Made by a program: the position numbers and the translations under genes. The notes below the pieces were generated by a model. It saw nothing but the letters and a program-made list of their open reading frames with translations, made no database searches and had not been told where the DNA came from. From Salinisphaera orenii subsp. orenii MK-B5 (lineage in GTDB: Bacteria > Pseudomonadota > Gammaproteobacteria > Nevskiales > Salinisphaeraceae): a stretch of 64,000 nt of DNA. Shown here one piece after another: positions 36,251 through 45,403 of this stretch (the first letter of the stretch is position 1; each line of letters begins with the position of its first letter). Location of the stretch: positions 62,001 through 126,000 of the forward strand of contig NZ_AYKH01000002.1 in assembly GCF_003788635.1 (NCBI RefSeq). The letters are read 5' to 3'.

Positions 36251-37678
36251 TCAGCTGGTGGTCGGGCGCTCCTCCCCGCCGGCCGCGTCGCCGTCATCAT
36301 GCGGCGAACGATACGGTACATCGTACTGCTTGAAGATCGCCTCGATGGTGCCGTCGCTGCGCATTTCGGCCATTTCGGTCCGGATCGCCTGTGCCAGATC
36401 GGGATTGCCGGCCTTGATGGCCACGCCCACGTCCCAGTCCGTCTGATACATACCGGTGAGCTTGACCGTGCGCGTCGTCACGTTCTGTTCGTCGAGCATG
36501 GCCGCGGCCCCGGCCAGTTCGCCGACCGGGGCCATCACGGCACTCACCTCGCCCTCGTTGAGCGCGGTCATGGCCTCGGGCACCGAATCGAAGTGCACGA
36601 CGTCCTCGCGCAGCTGGCCCTGAAACGCGGAGGTCAGAAAATAATCGCCGAGGGAATCGATCTCGACACCGATGCGTTGGCCCTTGAGCGCCAGCGCGCC
36701 GTCGATGTCGCCGCCCAGGCGGCTGGCATCGTAGGCGAAACCCATGGTCTCGTTGTAGTAGGGCGCGATGAAGGTCGCCTGATCGTTGGCGTTCTGGAAG
36801 GCATCCGCCATGCCCACATGCAGCATCGCATCCGCCGTACCACCGCCGAGGTAGTGCCCCTTCCAGACCTGGTTTCGGATGTCGTCGCCCATGGTTTCGT
36901 CGGCGGTGAAGCTGCGCAGCGAGAAGCCGACCCCCAGCCGCTCGGCCAGCGCCCGGCCGATGTCGACATCGATGCCGGTCACACCGGCGCTCTCCGAGCT
37001 GTAGGACCACGGCGGGAAGTCGCGATAGACCGCCACTTCGATGGTGCCGTTGTTGCGGATCCGCTGCAGTCCGTCGGGACGGTCGGTGTCGGCCGCCGGC
37101 GTGGCGCGGGCCGTGTCCGCGTCGCGGCCATCAGCATCCGTGGATGGCTCGCCGGTCGAGTCGGCCGCCGCCGAATCCTCCGTTTCGGCTTCGTCTTCGT
37201 CGCTTGAGCCGTTCTCGTCGGACTGCTCGTACAGGGACTCGAGATCCTTGTCGTTGTACTCGTAGTGGCGCTTGTCGACATAGGCGCGGATCGCCCACAT
37301 CGTCTTCTGGTCGAGCACGCCCTCGAAGGCGGGCATCTTGGTCATGCCCGCACGCTTGACGCCGTTACGGACGTGGTTGATGAAGTACTCGTCGTACTGC
37401 GGCCCGAGCTCGCGCAAATCCGGCGCGATGCCGCCCGAGATCATGTCGATGCCGTGACAGCGGGCGCAGTTGGCGTCGTAAGCACTTTCGCCGACGTCCA
37501 TGGCCTTCTTCGAACCCCGGTAGGGATTCTCGCTCAGCCACTGGCCATCGGGCAGGTCGGCTAGCGCGCTGGTATCGACCGCCTCGCCGCCGCCCCCGTG
37601 CTGGGCGAAGGCCGGCACGCCGAACACGATCGCGCCCGTGGCGGCCAGCGCCATCGCCGCATGCTTGAATCTCGTCAT
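36251..37678 (-). CDS. Cytochrome c-550/MoxJ-like binding-protein fusion
   Basis: The 475-residue periplasmic protein joins two modules normally made separately. After the signal peptide (ending PAFA), residues 33-152 form a cytochrome c with heme motif CARCH (71-75) and a Met ligand in MTKMPAF, very like the PedF-type cytochrome encoded just upstream. An acidic low-complexity linker (about 152-198) leads to a binding-protein fold of the quinoprotein-associated MoxJ/XoxJ-like class (205-465: GTIEVAVYRDFPPWSY, GIDVDIGRALAERLG). The fusion could bind the dehydrogenase and take up its electrons in one step. The ATG at 37678 follows GGAGGAGAA. Confidence 0.88.
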   Translation of the reverse strand: MTRFKHAAMALAATGAIVFGVPAFAQHGGGGEAVDTSALADLPDGQWLSENPYRGSKKAMDVGESAYDANCARCHGIDMISGGIAPDLRELGPQYDEYFINHVRNGVKRAGMTKMPAFEGVLDQKTMWAIRAYVDKRHYEYNDKDLESLYEQSDENGSSDEDEAETEDSAAADSTGEPSTDADGRDADTARATPAADTDRPDGLQRIRNNGTIEVAVYRDFPPWSYSSESAGVTGIDVDIGRALAERLGVGFSLRSFTADETMGDDIRNQVWKGHYLGGGTADAMLHVGMADAFQNANDQATFIAPYYNETMGFAYDASRLGGDIDGALALKGQRIGVEIDSLGDYFLTSAFQGQLREDVVHFDSVPEAMTALNEGEVSAVMAPVGELAGAAAMLDEQNVTTRTVKLTGMYQTDWDVGVAIKAGNPDLAQAIRTEMAEMRSDGTIEAIFKQYDVPYRSPHDDGDAAGGEERPTTS

Positions 37679-37719
37679 AGGGTGTTTCTCCTCCGATCCG
37701 GCGCTGCCGACGCGGCGCG

Positions 37720-38199
37720 TCAGCCGCGGCCCTCGGCCTGCTCGTAGAGCGCGGCCGGATCCTTGTCGTTGTATTCGTAGTGGCGTTTGTCCAGATAGGC
37801 GCGGATCGCCCACATCGCTTCCTGATCCAGCACACCCTCGAAGGCCGGCATGTAGGTCATGCCGTTGCGCTGCACGCCGCTGCGGACCTTGCCGATGAAA
37901 TAATCGTCATACTCGGGGCCGAGTTCACGCAGGTCCGGTGCGATGCCACCGGAAACGGCATCGAGCCCGTGGCACCGGGCACAGTTCTGCCCGTATGCGG
38001 AGGCACCGATCTCGATGGCCTGCCGATTGCCGCGGTAGGGATTCTCATCCAGCCACGCGTCCGCCGCGAGCGGTTCGAGACCGTCGGTAGCCACCGCCTG
38101 CGGCCCGACGTCGCCGTGCGCCCACGCCGGGCCGACGGCCAGCCAGAGCGCGCTGGCGCCGATAGCGACGGTCAGCGCACGCCTGTTCGTTCTGTTCAT
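37720..38199 (-). CDS. pedF: Cytochrome c-550, PedF type
   Basis: The 159-residue exported cytochrome has a signal peptide ending PAWA and heme motif CARCH (73-77) with Met ligand in MTYMPAF. It is the electron acceptor expected for PQQ alcohol dehydrogenases of the Exa/Ped type. From NPYRG to YNDKD it is clearly a paralogue of the N-terminal module of the next gene, indicating tandem duplication. It follows the dehydrogenase gene at 67 bases. Confidence 0.88.
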   Translation of the reverse strand: MNRTNRRALTVAIGASALWLAVGPAWAHGDVGPQAVATDGLEPLAADAWLDENPYRGNRQAIEIGASAYGQNCARCHGLDAVSGGIAPDLRELGPEYDDYFIGKVRSGVQRNGMTYMPAFEGVLDQEAMWAIRAYLDKRHYEYNDKDPAALYEQAEGRG

Positions 38200-38266
38200 G
38201 TGTCAGTGGATCCGTGCAATGAGGCGCAGGCCGGCGCGAACGCCGGCCCTGCCTCCCGATGAGACG

Positions 38267-40033
38267 TTACTGCTTGAGGCCGTCGGGGATCTTGAAGACC
38301 CAGACGCTGCCCCCCTGGTTGAGGAACTTGACGCGCTTGGCGACTTCGCCGCCCCACAGCGGAACGGCGCCGCCCCAGCCGGAAGTCACGGAGACGTACT
38401 GATCGCCGTCCATCTCCCAGGTGATCGGCTGACCGACCACGCCGGAGCCGGTCTGGAACTTCCACAGCTCCTCGCCGGTCTCGGCGTCGAGCGCCTTCAG
38501 ATAGCCCTCGGGCGTGCCGTAGAAGACCAGGCCGCCGGCCGTGGTCATCGTGCCGCTCCACAGCGGCGCGTTGTTCTTGGCCTCCCACTTGATCTCCCCG
38601 GTCTTCGGGTCGATCGCACGCACTGCGCCGATATAATCTTCGTTGAGCGGCTGGATGTTGAAGCCCGCACCCAGATAGGCCGCGCCGGCCTTGTAGGTGA
38701 TCGGCTCGTTCCAGATGTCCATGCCCCACTCGTTGGTCGGCACGTAGAACAGCCCCGTGTTGGGGTTGTAGGACATCGGCATCCAGTTCTTCGCCCCCAG
38801 GAAGGACGGCGTCACGAACACCGACTCGCCCTTGCTGCCCTCGGTCTCCGACGGATCGCCCGGGCGCTTGCCGGTCTCGACCGGACGGCCGGTCTCCATG
38901 TCGACCTTCTCGGCCCAGTTGACCTCGTTGACGAACTTGGTCGCGCTCTCGAGATCGCCGTTCGTGCGGTCCAGCACGTAGAAGAACCCGTTGCGGTCGG
39001 CCGACGCACAGTATTTCTCGCCGTCGCTGTCGAACGGGATGCACATGTTGGTGCCGTCGTAGTCCCAGGCGTCATGCGGCGTCTTCTGGTAATGCCAGGC
39101 GATCTTGCCGGTCTCGGGCTCGATGGCCAGCATCGACGACGAGAACAGGTTGTCGCCCGGACGCATGTGCGAGTTCCAGGGCGAGGGGTTGCCGGCACCG
39201 AAATAGATCAGGTCGGTTTCCGGATCGTAGGTCCCGCCCAGCCATGTGGCCGCGCCGCCGCGCTTGTACATGTCTCCGGGCCAGGTCTCGCCGCGGGTGC
39301 CGCTGATGCCGTTCTCGGTCTTTTCGCCGTCCTTCCAGACATAGCCCATGTTGCCTTCGACGGTGGGCCGGCTCCAGAGCATCTCGCCCGTCTTGGCGTC
39401 ACGCGCCTCCACTCTGCCGAGCACGCCGAACTCGCCGCCGGAGACGCCGGTGACGACCATGTCGTTCACGATCAGCGGCGCCGCGGTGTAGGAGTATCCC
39501 TCCTTGTAGTCGGCCATGGTCTCGCTCCAGACCACGTCGCCGGTCTCCTGGTCCAGCGCGACGAGCTTGGCGTCGAGCGTGCCGAAGATGAACAGATCGC
39601 CGTAGAGCGCGCCGCCACGGTTGACGACGTCACAGCAGGGCATGATGCCGTCGGGCAGACGCTGCTCGTACTGCCAGATCTCCTCGCCGGTCTTCACGTC
39701 GATCGCCCAGGCGCGCGAATACGACCCGGTGACGAACATCTTGCCGTCGTGAACCAGCGGCTGGGATTCCTGGCCGCGCTGCTTCTCGCCGCCGAACGAG
39801 AACGCCCACGCCGGGTAGAGATGTTCGACGTTGTCGGTGTTGATCTTGTCCAGCGGGCTGAAACGCTGCATCTGGGTGCCCATGCCCACGTGCAGCACGT
39901 TGTCGGTCGATTGCTGGTCGTTCTTGATCTGTTCCCAGCTGACCCCGGCGGCCATTGCCGTCGAAGACGCCAGAAACAGCGTCCCGAGCGCCAACAACCC
40001 CCCTCGCCTTCCGAGGACGGAATCGGTTTTCAT
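38267..40033 (-). CDS. PQQ-dependent alcohol dehydrogenase, lanthanide-type active site
   Basis: The 588-residue periplasmic quinoprotein has a signal peptide to about 29 and the eight-bladed propeller pattern (repeated W-docking motifs such as [14 protein letters not shown]). Adjacent Cys133-Cys134 form the disulfide ring near PQQ. Metal-ligand positions are Glu201 (GGEFG), Asn282 (AGNPSPWN) and catalytic Asp324 in WDYDG. Asp326, two residues on, is the residue characteristic of lanthanide-dependent XoxF, ExaF and PedH enzymes; calcium enzymes have a neutral residue there. It oxidises primary alcohols and possibly aldehydes and passes electrons to the downstream cytochrome. GGAGGAGACC precedes the ATG, and a sigma-54 promoter lies upstream. 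Confidence 0.92.
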   Translation of the reverse strand: MKTDSVLGRRGGLLALGTLFLASSTAMAAGVSWEQIKNDQQSTDNVLHVGMGTQMQRFSPLDKINTDNVEHLYPAWAFSFGGEKQRGQESQPLVHDGKMFVTGSYSRAWAIDVKTGEEIWQYEQRLPDGIMPCCDVVNRGGALYGDLFIFGTLDAKLVALDQETGDVVWSETMADYKEGYSYTAAPLIVNDMVVTGVSGGEFGVLGRVEARDAKTGEMLWSRPTVEGNMGYVWKDGEKTENGISGTRGETWPGDMYKRGGAATWLGGTYDPETDLIYFGAGNPSPWNSHMRPGDNLFSSSMLAIEPETGKIAWHYQKTPHDAWDYDGTNMCIPFDSDGEKYCASADRNGFFYVLDRTNGDLESATKFVNEVNWAEKVDMETGRPVETGKRPGDPSETEGSKGESVFVTPSFLGAKNWMPMSYNPNTGLFYVPTNEWGMDIWNEPITYKAGAAYLGAGFNIQPLNEDYIGAVRAIDPKTGEIKWEAKNNAPLWSGTMTTAGGLVFYGTPEGYLKALDAETGEELWKFQTGSGVVGQPITWEMDGDQYVSVTSGWGGAVPLWGGEVAKRVKFLNQGGSVWVFKIPDGLKQ

Positions 40034-40101
40034 GGTCTCCTCCTGAATACGGTTTTTCTTGTGTGTCACCGGCGAATCCGGCGACGCCGTGACCACGGGT
40101 C

Positions 40102-40116
40102 GCAAGAAGGGTGCCA
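40102..40116 (-). promoter_or_regulatory. Sigma-54 (-24/-12) promoter of the alcohol dehydrogenase operon
   Basis: The minus strand reads TGGCACCCTTCTTGC, a perfect match to TGGCAC-N5-TTGC. It predicts a start near 40090 and a leader of about 57 bases. An AT-rich segment (40160-40195), unusual for this DNA, lies upstream and may assist bending toward an activator. Confidence 0.85.
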
Positions 40117-40257
40117 GCGATTGATTGCGGCACGACCGATTCAAAAAGACACCGCGATTGCACCTCAAAGTATTGATTTAAAAATAGTAAAACGCGCCAA
40201 ACCCCGCGCGCCGGCCCGCCGTGGCCACGACCGCGAACCGGTCTTCTGGGGGACGTC

Positions 40258-40286
40258 ATAAAAAGCAGCCGGGAAAATGTCCCGGC
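40258..40286 (-). terminator. Terminator of the SHOCT lipoprotein gene
   Basis: Read leftward, GCCGGGA and TCCCGGC form a seven-base stem around a five-base loop; after GCT comes a TTTTTAT tract. It lies 36 bases past the lipoprotein stop. Confidence 0.75.
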
Positions 40287-40322
40287 CGCGTGACAGATTG
40301 TCCCGATCGGGCGTATCGCGGG

Positions 40323-41267
40323 TTACGGCAGTCGTTCGAGCAGCGCGTCCTTTTTCTGCTCGTAGTCGTCGGCGCTGATCAGATTCTGCTCGCGCAGGCG
40401 CTTGAGACGGGTCAGTCGCTCTTCGATACGCGACCATTCGGCGTCCCGCGGGGCAGGGGCCGCGGGCGCCGGCTCAGCCGTCATCGACGCCGACGACTCG
40501 GCCGCCGCGGGAGCCTCGGATGCGGGTTCAGCCGTGCCGGTCTCGGGCTTGCCGGCGGCGGCCGGGCCGTATTCCAGCGGCTGCGCCGCGGTGCTCGCAC
40601 TCGATTCGATCACCCGCGGCGCCGCGGCCCGGGCCGCCTCGATCGCCTCGGGCGTGGCCTCGAGCTCGATCCAGTCGCGCCGTTCGCCGTGCCAATGCCA
40701 GCTCTCGCCGGCCACGAGGCGCTGCGCACCCACCTGTCGCGGTTCCGCGCGGCTGCCATACTCGAATTCGTTGATCGACATGTCGCGGAATTCGCTGAAC
40801 CTGTCGTCGAACTCGCCGAAGATGATGTGCAGCGTATCCCCCCGATAGAACGCCCGGCCCGTGGTCACGTGGCGGGCGCTGCCGGCGAACTGACCCTGGG
40901 CGACGCGTCGGAACACCACGAAGGCCACGTCCTGACGCGGACCGGCGCGCACGAACGCCTTGGACAACGAGGCCGATAGCTGCCGGATGCGCGACGGCGA
41001 CGTCAGCGTCGACGCCCGGCCGTCCTCGTTCTCGATCCGCAGCGAGCTCAGCAGGGCCTCGAGCTGAGCCGGCTCGAAGGCTGCCGGATGCTCGTTGGTC
41101 TGCTGCGCGCCCGCATCCTGCGGGATGAGCCGAATCCGGATCTCCTCGGTGTTCACGACGTTGACGTAGGCCGGCGGATTGTCCCGGTCGCCGACGTTCG
41201 GCAGCGCGCTGCAGCCCGCCGTCATCGACGCGATCATCAAACCCGTCAGTATTCGCTTGTTATGCAT
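40323..41267 (-). CDS. Lipoprotein with C-terminal SHOCT domain
   Basis: The 314-residue protein has a lipobox SMTAGC at about residue 19, then a soluble domain of about 190 residues with no family I recognise (VAFVVFRRVAQGQFAG, YRGDTLHIIFGEFDD, SWHWHGERRDWIELEA). An Ala/Pro/Glu-rich linker leads to a SHOCT motif (ERLTRLKRLREQNLISADDYEQKK), a short domain typical of oligomerising or membrane-associated proteins. GGGAGGAGCA precedes the ATG. It lies between the alcohol dehydrogenase operon and the porin but has its own terminator. Confidence 0.78.
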   Translation of the reverse strand: MHNKRILTGLMIASMTAGCSALPNVGDRDNPPAYVNVVNTEEIRIRLIPQDAGAQQTNEHPAAFEPAQLEALLSSLRIENEDGRASTLTSPSRIRQLSASLSKAFVRAGPRQDVAFVVFRRVAQGQFAGSARHVTTGRAFYRGDTLHIIFGEFDDRFSEFRDMSINEFEYGSRAEPRQVGAQRLVAGESWHWHGERRDWIELEATPEAIEAARAAAPRVIESSASTAAQPLEYGPAAAGKPETGTAEPASEAPAAAESSASMTAEPAPAAPAPRDAEWSRIEERLTRLKRLREQNLISADDYEQKKDALLERLP

Positions 41268-41352
41268 TGCTCCTCCCTGTTCGCCCTGCATCGTTCGACT
41301 GCTGGCTTCGATCATAGAGCATGACCGGTTCGAACAACGCCGGGCCATGACG

Positions 41353-41387
41353 AAAAAAGCCGGGCAGAGGGAAACCGCTGCCCGGCT
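41353..41387 (-). terminator. Terminator of the porin gene
   Basis: Read leftward, AGCCGGGCAG and CTGCCCGGCT pair over ten bases with a ten-base loop, directly followed by TTTTTT. It lies 24 bases past the porin stop. Confidence 0.85.
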
Positions 41388-41410
41388 GGAGAATGCGGAT
41401 CGCGCTGCTC

Positions 41411-42742
41411 TCAGAAGGAGAAGAACGCACCCACGTTGACGTTGTTGGCGTCGTACTCGTCGCCCGCATGGTTCTGCGACTCGGCGTAGGAGTACTCGGC
41501 CGTCAGGGTCAGATTCGGCGTGAAGCTGTAGTAGTAGCCGGCCGTGACCTTCTGGTTGGATTCGAACAGGCAGACCGCATCCGCATCGCAGACACCGTCG
41601 GCGGTCGGGTTGGCCTCGTCGAATTCGGTGGTATCCAGATAGGAGATACCGTAGTTCAGGCCGAACTTGTTCTTGCCCGCGGTGTAGGTTACCTGCGCCA
41701 GACCACCGTAGGAATCGCGCTTGTTGCCCTCGGCGTCGAAGGCGTCGAACAGATAGGCCACCGAACCCAGGCCTTCGGTGTAGTAACCCGACAGCAGGAA
41801 GTCCAGCGCGCCCAGCGACTGCTTGTAGTTCAGATCGACGCCGTAGACGCGCTCGTCGTCAATCACTTGAGTACCCGGCTCGAGCGCGCCATCATTGTCA
41901 ATATCAATATCGTTGCCATTAACTTCCAACGTAACGGCGTTCATCGATACAAAGGCACCATCCCACTCATAGCGTAGCTGGCCGTGAAACCCTGGCAGGC
42001 TCTCGCCTACGCCAACAGTCGACGGCGAACTCAGCGAATCGATCGTCTGAAACACACCGGCGGTCGCGGTGAAGCCACCCATGTCCGGGGTGGTGTAGTT
42101 GATCTGACTGAGCGTATCCGTATAGATGTAGCCGAAGCCGATCGAACCCAGCGTGGTGTTCGCCGGCGAACCGACCGCGTTCGTCGCCACGCCGACGGCC
42201 GGGATCGTCATGTCGTTGATGATGGCGTCATAGCCGAACAGGCCGAAGTCGCGACCGGCCTTGACCGTGCCGAACTCCGAATTGCCGAACTCCAGAAAGA
42301 CCTGACGGATGTCCAGACTGGTCGAGCCGAGCGCCACGTTGTTGCCCGGTGCCAGATTCGGCGAACCGCCGGTGCCGTTCGCGTTGTCGTTGGTCACGAT
42401 GCCCGGATAGAGGCCGAACGTACCCGAGATGTCCCAGCCGTTCTGCTGCGTCGAGGCGCCGAAGACCAGCGCCGCCGGCAGCAGGCCGGTGCGAACCGAC
42501 GATACGTTGTCGTCGATGGGACCGTTGATGTTGCAGGCCCCCACGACACCGCCCGCCAGGGAACCGCCGAAGCTGATCGGCGAACCGCTGTCGCAGGAGG
42601 TGTAGACATAGTTGGCATTAACGTTGCCGTTGACCGAGAACGTCCAGTCGCCGGCCTCCATGTCGATGGCATGGGCCGCGGGCACCGTTCCGATCAGGGC
42701 CAGCGAACCCGCCGCTGACAGCGCCAGTTTCCTCAATCGCAT
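41411..42742 (-). CDS. Outer-membrane trimeric porin (Gram-negative porin family)
   Basis: The 443-residue protein has a signal peptide ending PAAHA, many alternating amphipathic strands and a C-terminal Phe (NVGAFFSF), as needed for BAM insertion. The family blocks FGTVKAGRDFGLFGYD and GGLAQVTYTAGKNKFGLNYG are visible. Loops are strongly acidic (NGNDIDIDNDGALEPG). Its sigma-54 promoter, shared in type with the alcohol-oxidation genes, suggests it admits alcohols or related substrates. The ATG at 42742 is preceded by GAGAGGGG. Confidence 0.88.
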   Translation of the reverse strand: MRLRKLALSAAGSLALIGTVPAAHAIDMEAGDWTFSVNGNVNANYVYTSCDSGSPISFGGSLAGGVVGACNINGPIDDNVSSVRTGLLPAALVFGASTQQNGWDISGTFGLYPGIVTNDNANGTGGSPNLAPGNNVALGSTSLDIRQVFLEFGNSEFGTVKAGRDFGLFGYDAIINDMTIPAVGVATNAVGSPANTTLGSIGFGYIYTDTLSQINYTTPDMGGFTATAGVFQTIDSLSSPSTVGVGESLPGFHGQLRYEWDGAFVSMNAVTLEVNGNDIDIDNDGALEPGTQVIDDERVYGVDLNYKQSLGALDFLLSGYYTEGLGSVAYLFDAFDAEGNKRDSYGGLAQVTYTAGKNKFGLNYGISYLDTTEFDEANPTADGVCDADAVCLFESNQKVTAGYYYSFTPNLTLTAEYSYAESQNHAGDEYDANNVNVGAFFSF

Positions 42743-42879
42743 GTTGAATCCCCTCTCCACTTTGTTCGTTGTTATGCGGCTGCGGCGATCGCGTTGTGCG
42801 AGCGGCACGGCGTGCCTTATTTGTTGTCGAAGCCGCGACTTACCGGTCCATCCCTAATCGACCGGATGAAGTTTTGGCA

Positions 42880-42894
42880 GCAATCCGCGTGCCA
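42880..42894 (-). promoter_or_regulatory. Sigma-54 (-24/-12) promoter of the porin gene
   Basis: The minus strand reads TGGCACGCGGATTGC, a perfect consensus match. The start would be near 42868, leaving a leader of about 126 bases. In the 314-base gap 42743-43056 there are also a GACA-GCC-TGTC inverted repeat (42974-42984) and the octamer TGCAACAC (43014-43021), which recurs upstream of the aldehyde dehydrogenase. Confidence 0.82.
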
Positions 42895-43056
42895 TGCTGG
42901 AACGAGACCCGCCGGCTGCGGGTTTTCAGGGAATAATCGGAAGATGGGGTGCGCGGCAGCGATTCACTCGCGTGACAGCCTGTCGCCGAGGCGATGCACC
43001 ACTGTCTTGTTTTTGCAACACACCCAGACGGCCACCGGCTGCAGGGCGCAGCAAAC

Positions 43057-44259
43057 TCACATGTAGCACCGCAGGCGCGAGAGGCGCTCGTCGCCCGGCG
43101 GATGGGTCGCATGGAACGCGGCGTACCAGCGATCCATGGTGGGCGCGTTGAGGTTGTGGGCCAGCAGCCGCCGCAGGGCCGAAACCAGCGCCGCGGGCTC
43201 TGCGTGGCGGGCCGCGAACGCGTCGGCTTCATACTCGTAGCGACGCTTGAGCGCCGACAGCAAAGGCCGCAACGGCCAGGCCAGTGCCGGCAGCAGCACG
43301 AACAGAGCGGCCGCCATCACTACCGGCGCAGCCTCCATGCCGGCTGCCGACAGCAGCGCCGGCAGCAGCGACACCGCAGCAAGAATCAGGCCGAACAACA
43401 GGCCATAATAACGTTGCAAATGACCGCACCGAAAATGGCCCAGCTCATGCGCCAGCACGGCCTCGATCTCGGCCGGTGGCAGCTGCTCCATGAGCGTATC
43501 GAGCAGCACGATCCGCTTGCTGCGGCCGACACCGGCGAAGTAGGCGTTGGCCAGCGTCGAGCGGCGCGATCCGTCCATGATGCGGACATCACTCAGGTGC
43601 GCGCCGCTGCGGTCCATCATCGCGGCCAGACGCTGGCGCAGCGCACCGGCTGGCAGCGATGTGAAACGATTGAACAGGGGCGCGATCAGGTTGGGCCGGG
43701 CCCAGAAATACGCGAGTGCGGCAGCGATCGCGAGCAGTCCGCACAGCGGCCAGGCCACGGCGGCCGGCATCAGGCCGAACGGCCAGAGTGCCCAGGCGGC
43801 GGCCAGAGTCGCCAGCAGCACGGCCAGGCCGCCCGATGCGAGCCTGTCCCGCGCCATGCCCGCCGCGTCGAGACGGGACGTTCCGAAGGCGCGCTCGACC
43901 GCCCACCAGCGCCCCCAGCGCAGCGGCTGCCCGAGCAGCTGATCGACGGCGGCGAACAGCGCCACGAAAACCACGCCCGAGAGCCAGCCGTCCGGCGTCA
44001 CCGCGCGCGCCAGCAGGCTCAGTCCACCGCCCAGCCAGACGGCCACGCGCAGCACGGTCTCGGCCGAGGCCAGCCACTGGAACAGCGCGCGCCGCTGACC
44101 GTAGCGGATGCGTCGACAATGCGTGGCCGCCGGCTCGCGGCCCGGCTCGACCCGTGCCAGATGACGCCACTGGCGCCAGGCGAGCACGGCCTCGAGCACG
44201 AGTCCGGCAAGCAACCACACCGCCAGCACGATCGCCACGGTCCACGGCAGACCGCTCAT
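43057..44259 (-). CDS. M48-family membrane zinc metalloprotease
   Basis: The 400-residue protein has several hydrophobic segments (near 6-25, 66-85, 92-108, 141-185, 287-332) and the zinc site HELGH at 271-275 with a distal Glu in EYEADAF at about 344. This is the CAAX-protease/Ste24-like M48 class with an N-terminal M48_N domain. Its substrate is unknown, and quality control of membrane proteins is the usual role. It is divergent from the formaldehyde gene. A 47-residue C-terminal tail follows the last motif and contains ERLSRLRCYM at its end. Confidence 0.86.
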   Translation of the reverse strand: MSGLPWTVAIVLAVWLLAGLVLEAVLAWRQWRHLARVEPGREPAATHCRRIRYGQRRALFQWLASAETVLRVAVWLGGGLSLLARAVTPDGWLSGVVFVALFAAVDQLLGQPLRWGRWWAVERAFGTSRLDAAGMARDRLASGGLAVLLATLAAAWALWPFGLMPAAVAWPLCGLLAIAAALAYFWARPNLIAPLFNRFTSLPAGALRQRLAAMMDRSGAHLSDVRIMDGSRRSTLANAYFAGVGRSKRIVLLDTLMEQLPPAEIEAVLAHELGHFRCGHLQRYYGLLFGLILAAVSLLPALLSAAGMEAAPVVMAAALFVLLPALAWPLRPLLSALKRRYEYEADAFAARHAEPAALVSALRRLLAHNLNAPTMDRWYAAFHATHPPGDERLSRLRCYM

Positions 44260-44358
44260 GGCGCCGGCATCGTTCGGGAACCGGCCCGCGCGGCCCGTCG
44301 GCCCCACGCCCCGCGCCGCGCGCCTCGGCCCATCGCCCGTGCAGACAGCATCTCCAAG

Positions 44359-44386
44359 TTGACCTGCTGCGCAAGCCGCGTAATGT
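44359..44386 (+). promoter_or_regulatory. Possible sigma-70 promoter of the gfa gene
   Basis: TTGACC (44359-44364) and TAATGT (44381-44386) are spaced by 16 bases and lie 84 bases upstream of the gfa start. It is one of few sequences in this interval close to a housekeeping promoter; the evidence is by eye only. Confidence 0.35.
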
Positions 44387-44469
44387 GACGGATAGCGCGG
44401 ACGCGATCGAACACCCGCGGCCCGCATCCACAACGAACAATCACATTTTCCGAAGACGAGGAGTACTCC

Positions 44470-45033
44470 ATGAGCATCGCGATCCATCCTTCCGTGGACA
44501 AGGGCATGACGCCGGCGGCCGACAACTTCTCCGGCGGCACCCTGCGCTGCAAGTGCAGCGACCCGGTCGAGGTCAGCGTATCCTCTCAGTGCGCACACAA
44601 CCACGTCTGCGGCTGCACCATGTGCTGGAAGCCGGAGGGCGCCCTGTTCGCGCAGATCGCCGTCGTGCCCAGCGACAGCGTCAAGGTCACCAAGAACCAG
44701 GACAAGCTGAAGGTGGTCAACCCGGACGCCGCGATCAAGCGTCACGCCTGTCAGGATTGCGGCGTGCACATGTACGGCCACATCGAGGACACCAACCACC
44801 CGTTCCACGGGCTGGACTTCATCCATACCGAGCTCTCGGACGACGACGGCTGGGCGCCGCCCCAGTTCGCGGCCTTCGTGTCGTCGATCATCGAATCGGG
44901 CCAGGACCCGGAGAAGATGGGCGATATCCGCCGTCACCTCCACGACACCGGCCTCGAGCCCTACGACTGCCTGTCGCCGACGCTGATGGACGTGATCGCC
45001 ACGCACACGGCCAAGCAGAAGGGCGTGCTCTAG
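44470..45033 (+). CDS. gfa: S-(hydroxymethyl)glutathione synthase (glutathione-dependent formaldehyde-activating enzyme)
   Basis: The 187-residue zinc protein condenses formaldehyde with glutathione, the first step of glutathione-linked formaldehyde oxidation. The Gfa zinc ligands are visible: C-x-C at 27-29 (CKC), the cluster CGCTMC (47-52) and C-x2-C at 94-97 (CQDC). Length equals the family norm. GAGGAG precedes the ATG. No S-(hydroxymethyl)glutathione dehydrogenase follows in the window, so the rest of the route must be elsewhere. Its presence suggests the quinoprotein also meets methanol or other C1 sources. Confidence 0.88.
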   Translation: MSIAIHPSVDKGMTPAADNFSGGTLRCKCSDPVEVSVSSQCAHNHVCGCTMCWKPEGALFAQIAVVPSDSVKVTKNQDKLKVVNPDAAIKRHACQDCGVHMYGHIEDTNHPFHGLDFIHTELSDDDGWAPPQFAAFVSSIIESGQDPEKMGDIRRHLHDTGLEPYDCLSPTLMDVIATHTAKQKGVL

Positions 45034-45058
45034 CAGCCGCGACCCACCGGCCCGACGT

Positions 45059-45087
45059 CGATCGCCCCGGTCATGCCGGGGCGATCG
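45059..45087 (+). terminator. Hairpin after gfa
   Basis: CGATCGCCCCGG and CCGGGGCGATCG form a perfect 12-base stem with a five-base loop, 25 bases past the gfa stop. Only two T residues follow, so this may be a transcript-stabilising hairpin rather than an intrinsic terminator. Confidence 0.5.
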
Positions 45088-45250
45088 CGTTGGGGCACCG
45101 GTACGACGAGCCGCGCCCGTCGACCTGCCGCTGTCCCGCGCGGCGCGCGCCGTGCGGGCATCTTCGCGCCGGCGTGCTACAGCGCTGAATCGCCGCATCT
45201 CTTGTGTTTCACGGGACGCTTGCTTTCAGGGTGGGCCGCCCTGAACCGTC

Positions 45251-45317
45251 GGCCCTGGGGGCCCTGGGGGCCCTGGGGGCTCTGGGGCTCTGGGGCTCTG
45301 GGGCTCTGGGGCTCTGC
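45251..45317. repeat. Tandem repeat, three 9-base then five 8-base units
   Basis: Three copies of GGCCCTGGG (45251-45277) are followed by five copies of GGCTCTGG, the last ending in C (45278-45317). The shift from nine-base to eight-base units marks two phases of slippage. It lies in the 370-base gap 45034-45403, 87 bases beyond the end of the AtuA operon. I see no gene across it. Confidence 0.9.
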
Positions 45318-45403
45318 ACGCCAGGATCGTGGCGTACCACGCAGCGACGGCCGGACACGAGGTGCAGCGGCCGACGCGGCGTTCGTGTGAGGCGTTGACG
45401 GCC

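Noticed and set aside
45073-45390. Reading frame encoding Trp/Gly/Leu repeats across the tandem repeat
   Set aside because: No ribosome-binding site or family pattern; the amino-acid repeats are just the translated DNA repeat.
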